From Lotus japonicus (lineage: Eukaryota > Streptophyta > Magnoliopsida > Fabales > Fabaceae), in assembly GCF_012489685.1 (NCBI RefSeq), contig NC_080044.1, positions 71,472,732 through 71,536,731 on the forward strand: a stretch of DNA of 64,000 nucleotides, read 5' to 3'. Made by a program: the position numbers and the translations under genes. The notes under the pieces were generated by a model, which was given only the letters and a program-made list of their open reading frames with translations, was not told the origin of the DNA and ran no database searches. Below are positions 12,101 through 20,857 of the stretch, one piece after another. The first letter of the stretch is position 1, and each line of letters starts with the position of its first letter.

Positions 12101-15100
12101 GTTCTATTAACATTTTTGGAACCAAGTCATCCCAAATGCTTAAGCTGCCAAGCAATGGCCTTATTAATATCTCTACAACCAACCGTGCGAAATGCATAGG
12201 CCGCCCGGGCAGAAATTTCCCATGGACCTACTAAACTCCAACTCAAGCCATCAAGATATTGGACAACAAAGCAAAACATGTATATTTTTCTAGAATTATG
12301 ATTATCATCTAGCATGGTACCAGTCCCGAAGGATAGCTCAAGTGGTAAGAGCTAGGGACATAAGGGTTGGGTGGGATGAAGGGTGAAGGGTTCAGGGTTC
12401 GAACCCTGAGGAGGACTAATTTACTAACATTACTAACAACTAACATTTGCCTAAACAAAAAAAATCTAGCATGGTACCATTACAATGTATAGGTGGGCCA
12501 CTAAATTCTGAAATATTGCAAAAACAATTATATACAACCAACCAACACAAAAGAAAGAAATACAAGTCAACAAACTAAAACATATAATATAACACACTAA
12601 GACAAGAAGCTTTACTGAATAGAAAAAGTGAAAAACAATCTTGGCATGTCTCTCTATTAGGGTTGCCAAGTCAGAGTTAACCGCCAATAGATTGTTCATA
12701 AAATTAGCAGATCAAGGAACTGCTCACCTTCCTCAATCTATCCAACGCCCCACTGGTATCAAAAGTTTCATTCCCCTGTTCATCCATTGTAACAGCAGCA
12801 AGCTTGGCCAAAGTCAAACCTGAAGAAAATGGATGGCCTGGATTACTGCAAACAACACTTAGCATAAGCAAGTGGAAATACGGATAAAGTACAAGCAAGT
12901 AGAAATAAAGCTTAAGCATAATCTCAATAATCTAAAAACAGAAATTAAATTCGAAGTCAATGTGCATGCATACTTGCACCTGCAAAGGGATTAAAATGGT
13001 ACTCGTTAACCAACCTGACTGAATCTTCATATCTGATATGCACGTTGCTGATCGATATCTTTAGATTTCCAATAATTGTAGATATTAGAGAACTCAGCCA
13101 CGAATTTCCAGAAGATGACTGTAAGATAATAAGCTGTCAGACATCTTATCTTATACATACATAAAAAGAGAGAGACAGAGAGAGATATTCTCAATATGAA
13201 TACTAATTAAATTCTCAGATAAAACACCATCCAAAATGATACCTCTTCTCTAGTATTTCTCAATCCAAGGAAACCTAATAATACATCAAATGCCTTTGTC
13301 CCATCTTACCATCCAAACATCAGACAAGATGACTCAACCTTTTCATCATTTAATTCTGCTATCATTAGCTAATTCCAACAAGCTCTCTATTTTTTCTCAC
13401 AACTCACTTCTAAACAAATCTTGCCTGTTGACACAATTGCATCTAGAAGTGCAAAGAGAGTTACATTGAAAACCCTCAAGGTTGAATAATTAATTATGTT
13501 TGAGATACCAAAAAATAATCAAATTTCAGTAATGCATCTCCTTCTGATCCTTCCCATTTTAATTACAGAAAATTATTGTCACCACACCCACTCCCATGGA
13601 GTCCAAGAATGGTATAGGGAAGAGAGAGGGGGGGGAGAGGAGATGAAAAAGTGATGTGAGAGTAAGGGGTGTCAGAAAATCAATGGCCTTTTATCAAATG
13701 ACAGCATACTCTTCCATATCCTCCAACATCACATGACTGAACCAATAGTCTTTTATCTATTACTTGATTGAAAATCAGATTCCAATTATAAGTTATAACT
13801 ATACATGAAAGCAAGGCATGAAAACATAATCAATCTCAAAGAAAACTACTGTTAATCAAAACACATTCATCCAGGTTTATTTTAATAAAATGGACAGTGC
13901 CCCAATGCTTAGATATTCTGAACAGATATGAACTAACGCATTCATAAATGACTTGAAAACAAAATGGCCAATTTAAAAAAGAACCAAATAAATTAAGACC
14001 AAGAGCTAGATGATATCAAAGTCATACACTTCCCAACTTAGACTTAGATATTGCATCAAGTGTTGCTGACTCCGCTTCCTGCATGAAGGAGGGAAAAAAA
14101 GAACTACACGTAAGAAAGAGTATCACAAAAAGATAATTTAATAACTAAAAGTAAATGAAGTTCAACCGAAACCTGAGCTTTAAAATAATTTCTGCTATAA
14201 ATAAACCTAATGGTTTTGTTCAACTAAGATATCAAAAGCTAAATCCAACTTATATCCCAATATTATAAAAAAATAGAAAGAAAAATCCAACCTATCGAAC
14301 ATTGTAATTTCATAAATTGAAAGGGAGCCTGTTTCCAGAGGTTTCAAAATCCCTATAGAGGTCAATATAATTTACTCAAATATGTATAATTGAAGGAACA
14401 AATTGTTTACTGACAAGAACATTCCACAACAACTCCTAGAAAAATTGGTCAAGGACATATGCAATGATAATCTTACACACTTATACTGGGGGGAAATAAA
14501 TATAAATAACACAAGCAACTCAACAGTAACAAACATCAATCTGTTGGAGCTTGTCTTGGAAAAGTTTTTCCCTAGTACCTACACCTTCCTCAAAATAAAT
14601 AAGATACTTTTACAAAAATTGCATAAAATCTAACCTCAATATGTTGGAGCTTGTCTTGAAAAAGTTTTTCCCTATCCTCATCCTGTAAAAAAACATGCTA
14701 GTTAGAAATTAGAAATAATATAAAACCACTAATGTGTCTTCACCCAATATAAAACTACTAAGCTTTTAGAATAGTTGGTTCATGACATGGTATTAGAGTC
14801 TCAATGACCAAGTGGTTTGAAGTTGAATTTCAACACCAGGTAGGTGAGCTTATAAAATTTTCCAGGATTTAAGCCCAACGGGCTCTTGAATCAAATGGCA
14901 TGTTAAAAATATAATATAAAATCATTCATGCGTCTTCACCCACACAACAACATAAGATTCTTCGAATAGTTGGTTTATGACAAAGCTCACTTTAGCAAAA
15001 GATAGAATAAATTACTTAAGGAAAATACATAATACTTGAGTACCTTCATTGTCCGACTATCTGGAGCAGGATGAGCAAGAACAAACACACGATCGATTAG

Positions 15101-18100
15101 AACAATCACAGGTTCTTTACCCAAACTTTTCCAAGGAACCTATATTAGATTAGAGAGGAAAGATATAATAATCACCTCATTTGAAAGCACATTTAAGAAT
15201 TCGAGAGGAGAGGAAAAGGTTTAAAGGGGGGGGGGGGGACAAAAGCAAGAGTAAAAGAAAACCAACAACAAATGAACATGGTAAACCATAAAACTGCATG
15301 ACACAAAACCTTACATGTGTTACAGTAGTGTTGTACTTCCTGTTGTATCTGTTATGTTATGGATGTATGATAGCTAAGCTATACTCAATGTATAGGATAT
15401 TAACTATAGGAGAGTCGTAGTCGATTAGTGCCAACTATGAAGTTTGTTACTAATTAGTTCTAGACAGTTATAGCTCAACAGAAGATTGAAGCTCTCTATT
15501 TATTTGTCCCTGTTTTTCTAACAATCAATAAAATAAATTTTCAGCTTCTCAAAATTGTCTCCTCCTAACCCTTCATTATGGTATTTAGAGCCTAGCCTCA
15601 CAGGAGTTCATGGTTGACATCGGTTGCTGGATATCATCTTACTAGTCACCACAATCACTGATGAAAGCGACTCCAATCTCCATTACACCCTTGCCAATTT
15701 CAGTCCCGGCGAATGCTCAAGTTTCATTTTCTTATTCCATTTTCAAGAAGCTAGATGAAAACAATTTCCTCCTTTTAAAACAGAAGATTACGCCGGCCAT
15801 TAATGGTCACATCTTCACGCCTCTCTGGTGAATCGAAAAGATTATAGCTAAGTTCCGATCAATATCTGATAGGATTTCAGCATAATCATCTATACATACT
15901 TGTCTTGCGAGCAGCAGGATGCATGCCTCCTATCATAGCTGCAGTTATCAGTGTAAAGCTCAATTCTCATCAAGATGATAGGTTGCAGGCATGCGTATCA
16001 ACTTTGGGATAAGTTCCATGCTCATTTTCACTCAGACACACAAAATATCGCCAATTGTGCACCGAATTGCACAATACAACGGAAGAGTTTCTTTATCTTA
16101 CTAGCTGAGTTAAAGACTCTTCACTACACCTTAAATATTTTGTGGCAGTCTGAAACAGTTTCTCTATCCCATAATCTAGCGCTTCATGTCAACACATGGA
16201 GCTTGGCATTTCCTTTGTACAAGAGGTGTTTTAACAAAAGCCTGGTTGTGACTCATATTCTCTCATTGAATCAATGTGCAAACATTTTTACAAAGTCCCG
16301 ATCTCCACTACAGTTTACAACACTTAGAGACAAACTCAAGGTGGTTGACAAGTTCTCACTCATTCAACCATCTCAAGCTTGCAGGGGGGATGTTAGAGTA
16401 GTGCCTTACTTACTGTTGTATCAGCTAGTTCAGTTGTTTACTGCTGTATCTGTTATGCGCACTCAGAGTTAAGATGTAGTTAATCTGTTAATGACAGCAG
16501 TACAGATATAACTATTAGAGAAGTTATTGATAGCTCATTGTATTACACAGTAAAAAGATGATACTTGTACAGTTTTTGTAGTAGTGAATACAGAACCATT
16601 CCATCAGAAAATTCTCTCTGGTTGTCATTCTCTCAATCCTCAATTTCTCTAATTTTCTCAATTCCCATCAGTTTATTCTCAATAACACACATGCCTGCAT
16701 GCCATACGTTGTTTAATACACACCTAAACATGTGCATGTATGTACCCATGTTTTTAAGGTCTCACATTGACTAGAGAAATAGCCAAAATAGTCCTTATAA
16801 AGGGTAGAGTGACTATCACAACTAAGCTAGCTTTTGGGATAGAGTTAGACTAAGACTAGAATTCTAAGATGGTATCAAAGCCTATTAGATATGTTTACTG
16901 AGCTGCCAATAAAGGTCCACCAGCATATGTCTAGTTCTACAAACTTCACGCTCCGGATGTGCTACCTTTAGAGGTAGAGTTAGACACATACTCAAATTCT
17001 AAGACAGGCATCTATTCATATAGATTTAGATGTGTAATAAAACACACAAAGATGCATGAATCCATATTTTTGACTGACAAACCAAAGGTAATGACTCAAA
17101 AGTTGGAAGTGGACAACCACCAATGGTAAATGCTATTGCTACCTTTAATGTAATGGTACCAACAAAGCCAGCTTTGACAGTAACAGGGAGCTTCAGTGCA
17201 TTTAGTGCCTCTGCTTTCAGCTTCAAATCTTTAAGGACAACATCACCTGCAGAGATCAAGTCTTTGGTTGTAATAACAATGAGAGTACAAAACCATTATT
17301 TTGTGAAATTTTACAACCAGAAATTTATCTTGTGAGCAATTCATTGAATAAAAAATATTCACTCATGAAAGGTCAAATTGGTTTCATATAACAGCACACA
17401 AATATTAAAATGTAAACGGAAAAGGCATGTAAATATAAACATGTATATGAAACTACAACTATAATATAGAGGGCACATGCTTAATCACCATAGTAAATAA
17501 ATCACTTCAAGTAGCAAGACAACCCCTTTGCATAACAAATGAGAAACCTTAAGGAAAATGATGACATCAAAGCTACAGAAACGTATAGAAAAACAAGCCA
17601 ATCCCAAAAAAATTGAGACACCCAAAACATCTATCTAAAGCCTCTAGAGTTGCGTTCCAGCCAATTGGACCGTAAGCAGTCCAGCTAAAAGAGCAGGATT
17701 CTAGCCTAGCTTACTCTCCCTTCTACTTACAAAATCTCTAAAGCATATCATAAAACTAAGAGGAAAAGAAAAAGAGCGCTGAAGCCGAACTAGGACAATC
17801 AATGCAAGAAGTTTGCTCCGTTTAATGACTTCGAGAGAAGCATAAAGAAAAATTCTATATCGGTCAACTTGAGAACTAGTAACATTTGACGGAATTGGTA
17901 AGTAGGTTCCATTTTGATTTTACCTAACATGCATTCAGATTGTAGATTGTATACAACCAAAGGAAAAAGGTAATGGAACAATACCAAATTCAGCACCGGC
18001 ACTCCAAAGAAAGAAAATAGTAGAATACAAACCTTTCCAGACACTGATTCTCAACGCCTCCGTAGAGAGTCCATGTACATATTCACCCAAATATTTCCGA

Positions 18101-18387
18101 AGCAAATGCAAAACCTGTCAACAAAAGCAACATTACTATCTCCTTTGTCCACTGAGAATCACAGTTTACATGCATCAATCAAATACAGCAAGACTTAGAA
18201 ATGCAACAACTATTCATGACACAGAGAAGCATAGTATTCACTACTTAGTAACTGCCACCACCATCCACTAGCGAATGCAGTCCGATCGAGAAACAAAGGA
18301 AAATTGCAAACGCAAATTGACAGAAGAAATCGAAATTGAAGTTTGCATGAAAGAAGAAGAGAGGAATCTTACGTGAGCTTCGAACAT
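2760..18387 (-). CDS. VPS13: VPS13-like bridge lipid-transfer protein, N-terminal 913 codons
   Basis: VPS13 proteins are long rod-like bridges that move lipids between membranes at contact sites. Exons by position, from the start: 18373-18387, 18033-18114, 17143-17246, 15044-15139, 14635-14682, 14028-14078, 13015-13118, 12728-12845, 11855-11956, 11516-11716, 9600-9757, 8782-8940, 8046-8138, 7531-7882, 7050-7163, 6837-6932, 5669-5736, 5137-5257, 4838-5059, 4505-4732, 4299-4408, 2760-2856. All junctions are GT-AG, the phases match, and the sum is 2739 nt with no stop. The start MFEAHVLHLLRKYLGEYV is the chorein-N signature. The block GNPGHPF-like to AAVTMDEQGNETFDTSGALD (residues about 166-200) is typical of plant VPS13. 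The last two exons open a PH domain (ATWHPCFLVLSGSYLYMFES, then PPTNIGG), as in plant VPS13M-type proteins. Full-length homologues exceed 3000 aa, so most of the gene is off the left edge or lost. Naming which plant paralogue it is would be a guess. Confidence 0.92.
3126..3154. repeat. (GA)n microsatellite
   Basis: About 14 GA units, then GAAAGAGG, in the last visible intron of the VPS13-like gene. Confidence 0.9.
3190..3720 (-). mobile_element. copia retrotransposon remnant (LTR and RNase H end)
   Basis: Read on the minus strand, about 3720-3600 encodes a decayed copia RNase H tail (QLANVFTTGLSGSLLEIL, compare the usual LADIFTKALS). Further along, a purine-rich AAGGAAA precedes TGTTAGAAATATTG at 3429, a likely LTR start. 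The LTR has a TATATATAG box at about 3273 and runs to roughly 3190. A second TGTTAGAAATCC at about 3619 hints at another LTR nested in between. The end points are approximate. Confidence 0.5.
3840..4190. repeat. dispersed repeat, two tandem copies
   Basis: Two diverged copies (about 3848-3960 and 4081-4190) share a core GTTAGGCCTAA...CAAAAGCTAGCTTAGG, then GAGGGTTGCTCT-CCCTTTA and TTGGCCATATCT. A third copy in the opposite orientation lies at about 16765-16890. They sit in VPS13 introns. The sequence GGTATCAAAGCC beside the third copy resembles a primer-binding site, so an LTR origin is possible but unproven. Confidence 0.6.
6175..6425 (+). mobile_element. solo LTR (copia-like) with 5-bp target duplication
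   Basis: A 251-bp unit from TATTAGAGATAATTAG to TATTTTCAACA is flanked on both sides by AAGCA (6170-6174 and 6426-6430). The expected first dinucleotide TG appears as TA, a common decay product. A TATA-like CTATATATAGAG lies about 6347-6358. Two strong hairpins (6271-6287 and 6312-6328) precede it. No internal coding region is present. This is what remains after LTR-LTR recombination of a retrotransposon in a VPS13 intron. Confidence 0.65.
7389..7430. repeat. (CA)n microsatellite
   Basis: A CA run interrupted once by CCC, ending in CGTGTG. It is in a VPS13 intron. Short reverse frames of repeated Val-Cys across it are artefacts. Confidence 0.9.
12323..12463 (+). mobile_element. tRNA-derived SINE with 16-bp target duplication
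   Basis: An RNA polymerase III internal promoter is visible: A box TAGCTCAAGTGG (12334-12345) and B box GGTTCGAACCC (12396-12406). The unit ends in an A-rich tail CTAAACAAAAAAAA. The exact 16-mer ATCTAGCATGGTACCA flanks it at 12307-12322 and 12464-12479, the hallmark of target-primed retroposition. The spacing of the boxes and the lack of a cloverleaf rule out a functional tRNA. It lies between VPS13 exons 8 and 9. Confidence 0.88.
14530..14578 (-). repeat. duplicate of VPS13 exon 5 in the next intron
   Basis: A near copy of coding exon 5 (14635-14682) lies exactly 100 bp downstream in gene direction. About 40 bases match with few changes, and the matching reading frame still gives REKLFQDKLQQID against REKLFQDKLQHIE in the used exon. 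The flanking intron does not match. The 5' end of the exon (DED codons) is not preserved, and no acceptor gives the right phase, so it looks like a relic rather than an active alternative exon. Confidence 0.6.
15318..16688 (+). mobile_element. internally deleted copia retrotransposon
   Basis: A possible 5' LTR runs from TGTTACAGTAGTG (15318) to about 15585. A degraded tRNA-Met primer site follows (TGGTATTTAGAGCC, about 15588). A gag relic comes next (KLDENNFLLLKQKITPAINGH-like, about 15750-15815), and then 15975-16380. There, gag-like words (YQLWDKFHAHFHS) jump directly to the copia RNase H tail (VVTHILSLNQCANIFTKS). A G-rich tract at 16382-16389 precedes the 3' LTR start TGTTAGAGTAGTGCC at 16391. 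ACATG flanks both ends (15313-15317, 16689-16693). Protease, integrase and reverse transcriptase are gone. Confidence 0.7.
15975..16472 (+). pseudogene. copia gag/RNase H fusion relic
   Basis: This 165-codon open frame is a deletion product, not a gene. It joins a gag-type segment to the last 60 or so residues of a copia RNase H domain (HNLALHVNTWSLAF, then NQCANIFTKSRSPLQFTTLR). The last codons run into the 3' LTR. Several conserved residues are substituted, for example the usual HxRTKHxELD. Confidence 0.7.
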
Positions 18388-19200
18388 GGTGAAGAATCGG
18401 AGGAAACACGGTGCGATCAAGGCGCGAATCGGAGAAGATCCATGGCGAAATCAGCGATTGGAAGAGTGCGATGAAGAAATGGAGTTAGGGTTTGGTTCTG
18501 GAAAACGGTGAGTCTGAGATGCGGAGTGTTTGGGATGAAGAAATGAAATTGCGTGAAGAAGAGAATGAAAGAGAGAGGGAGATGAAATGGAAATGAAGAA
18601 ACGAGAAATTGATGTGAATGGTTGCTTGAGAGATATTTATATAGGTCCCGGTATCTTGCAAGTTTATTAGTGGGGACGTGCTGTTAGAACCTGGTACGGA
18701 CACCCAGCCTTTGTGGACCCCTTTAAGTTTCACTCAAAAAATTTCTTTTTTCTTTAGCATTAAGGGTATTCACTGCGTATGGTCTACTAATTATCTCGCT
18801 GCGGGTGCTTGCATTAAATCGTAAACGGTTTGCCATAATATACTTCATTCCCATGAGTGGGGATCGAAGCTCCAACATCACAGTTAAGGGACGAAGTGAA
18901 CAAATCACTATGTCATTTTATTTTTATTTTTATTTTCTCTTCTTACACACTCTTTGTTGTTCATAATAAATATGTAATGAAAATGAAAATATTTGTGTAC
19001 ATACACTTTTTGATGCATCAATTTTCATAGGGTGAATCCTTTAAAATGAAGTGAGGTAGTGTGTAAAATTAATATAAGTCATCACATATTAAATAAGTTA
19101 TTTTATTAATTTATCAAAGTTGTTAATCAGTATTAATGATTATGGAGACTTGCTTTATACTTAAAAATGATTTTCTTGTTTTAAAACAGTCAAAACTCAT
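18388..19200. other. VPS13 leader, promoter and upstream spacer
   Basis: The first 250 bases are the probable leader and core promoter. Beyond about 18700 the sequence is AT-rich with short frames only, and no conserved coding segment or element terminus is recognised. Confidence 0.4.
18634..18643 (-). promoter_or_regulatory. TATA box of the VPS13-like gene
   Basis: On the minus strand TATATAAATA lies about 250 bases upstream of the ATG at 18387. Transcription would start near 18605, giving a leader of a little over 200 nt. Purine/pyrimidine-rich tracts typical of plant leaders lie between. Confidence 0.5.
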
Positions 19201-19210
19201 TTGTACATAC

Positions 19211-19600
19211 TCATACCAACTCATGAAATGATGAAACACCCGCTTTTGATGCAGGTGAAGCAGGTGCACGTGCTTCAGCAGAACCTACTTCAACATGTGT
19301 TGAAGAAGGTGAAGCAGGTACACTTACTCCAACAAATGGATCTGAATCTACTGAAGTATCAGCAGATGGACCTGAATCTGCTGAAGTATTTGTTGCAGAA
19401 GAAGAATGTGTGTTCATTCTTATTCTTTTTATGATACAGTAAATACACATACTAATACTAATGCATATCACAAGTGATGCTACTACTACAATAGGAATCA
19501 CATTAACTAGGGTCGAGGTAACTAATAGGTGTTTTTTTGTCATCACCAAAAACTTTATAAGAGCTTATCATGTTCCTGTTTAAAAAGTCAGAAAGTAGTA
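19211..19600 (-). pseudogene. small transmembrane-protein relic, copy 1
   Basis: Unrecognised family. On the minus strand it encodes one hydrophobic segment (IPIVVVASLVICISISMCIY) followed by Lys/Arg and a Ser/Thr/Pro-rich tail with short internal repeats (SADSGPSADTSVDSDP, then ASPSSTHVEVGSAEA). The orientation suggests a single-pass membrane protein with a cytoplasmic tail, vaguely like the juxtamembrane part of a receptor kinase, but no kinase is present. Relative to copy 2 the segment before the membrane helix is frameshifted (GDDKKTP against GDGKKTS), so it is probably dead. Confidence 0.45.
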
Positions 19601-20110
19601 ACATATAATTTCACACACAAGAATTATGATAATTACATAAAATTGGATTAACAATTTGTCAGATTACTCAATTTCAGTGTATATCAGTCATAAGCACTAA
19701 CGGATTCAAAAATTATACGTTGTGGAGGCAGAATTGTAAGCATATAATTTTTTTTTATCAAAACACATAATATAAATTTACTCGTGCAAGTCATGTGCAT
19801 CGCATGAGATACTGACATTAATTAATAATTTGCTTCAATGACTTGAAGCATGAACTGACTAGCTATGCACGTAACTTTTTTATTTATATAAATTAAATCA
19901 ATAAAAAAATTGTACAATAAATTAATATATAAATATTTATATTTATACCTACATGTGGTTTATTAAAAGTAATCCATTTTTTTTTAAATCATAAAAGCGG
20001 TTAAGCATCGCCCGGGTTGATATCATAGTTAAATACAAAGCTATGAAAAATAAAAATTTAGGTTATTCTACAATATTTACATACTAAATGACCACATAAA
20101 ATGGCTCTAA
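19601..20110. repeat. spacer shared with the 54-56 kb region
   Basis: AT-rich non-coding sequence. Its reverse complement matches about 55370-55817, and in part 54240-54435. Shared words include GTGGTCATTTAG, ATATTGTAGAAT, TTTGTATTTAAC, ATCAACCCG and TATTATGTGTTTTGATAA. It is the downstream flank of the transmembrane relic family. Confidence 0.6.
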
Positions 20111-20488
20111 TCATACACCTTTTTTTATATGCATGTCTACAAGAAAAACTAGAAAGTTCTTGATCATATTCAAAATTGTCCAAACATATCGGGGAACGTG
20201 TCGGATCAAATAGAGCGAGTTATTTGAGTTGTAAGACAACTCAGGAAACTCAATCCCATGAGATGATGAAACACCAACTTTTAATTCAGGTGAAGTAGGT
20301 GCACTTGCTTCAGCATAACTTATTTCAACATGTGTTGAAGAAGGTGAAGCAGGTGCACATACTTTTCTTTTTATTATACAGTTAATGCATATCACTAAAG
20401 ATACTACTACTGCAATAGGAATCTCAGTAACGAGGTGACTAATAGATGTTTTTTTGCCATCACCAAAAACTTCACGAGAGCTTGTCAT
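20111..20488 (-). pseudogene. small transmembrane-protein relic, copy 2
   Basis: A 125-codon open frame related to the relic at 19211-19600. It has FGDGKKTSISHLVTEIP, a membrane segment (IAVVVSLVICINCII), a basic KRK stop-transfer, then STHVEISYAEASAPTSP and KVGVSSSHGIEFPELS. The tail IRHVPRYVWTILNMIKNF is shared with the copy at 55 kb. The upstream flank also matches copy 1 (CACCAAAAACTT, AGTAACATATAA), so copies 1 and 2 are a tandem duplication. No upstream exon was identified. Confidence 0.4.
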
Positions 20489-20527
20489 GTTCTTGTTTAA
20501 AAAAGGTAAGAAAGCAGTAACATATAA

Positions 20528-20857
20528 CTTTTTTTTTTAGTAATACGGAAATACAAAAGAAAGCAAAAACAAAACTAAGAAACTCGCCAAACTCCTTCAG
20601 CTGAAGAATATCAGCCGGGGGAGCCTTCCAAGTGGTTAAACACCATTTTTCCTTCAGTGCACTATTCGCAAGCAGGTCTGCAGTGCTATTGAATTCTCTG
20701 GCCACATGTTGAAATTGAACTTCCCAGTCAAGTAACAGCAAGCAGCGAATTTTAGTAAGAATATCTAGACAAGAGTGTAGGTTTCCAGTTTCCTTTCCCA
20801 CCAAACTCTCAACTACATTGAGGCAATCAGATTCACATATCGTCTTTCTGTGCCCGT
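20528..20857 (-). mobile_element. LINE 3' end with RNase H-like domain
   Basis: On the minus strand an RNase H-like segment (CESDCLNVVESL, then FQHVAREFNSTADLLANSAL) is followed by a short 3' tail ending TATTTCCGTATTACT and poly(A), seen on the plus strand as the T run at about 20528-20538. This is the usual 3' end of plant L1-type retrotransposons. It sits in the flank of transmembrane relic copy 2; the same place in copy 1 (about 19600) lacks it. At its upstream side it is cut by the chromovirus insertion at 20858. Confidence 0.65.

Noticed and set aside
12331..12410. Possible tRNA gene
   Set aside because: A and B boxes are present but no acceptor stem or cloverleaf forms, and the unit has an A-rich tail and target duplication; it is a SINE.
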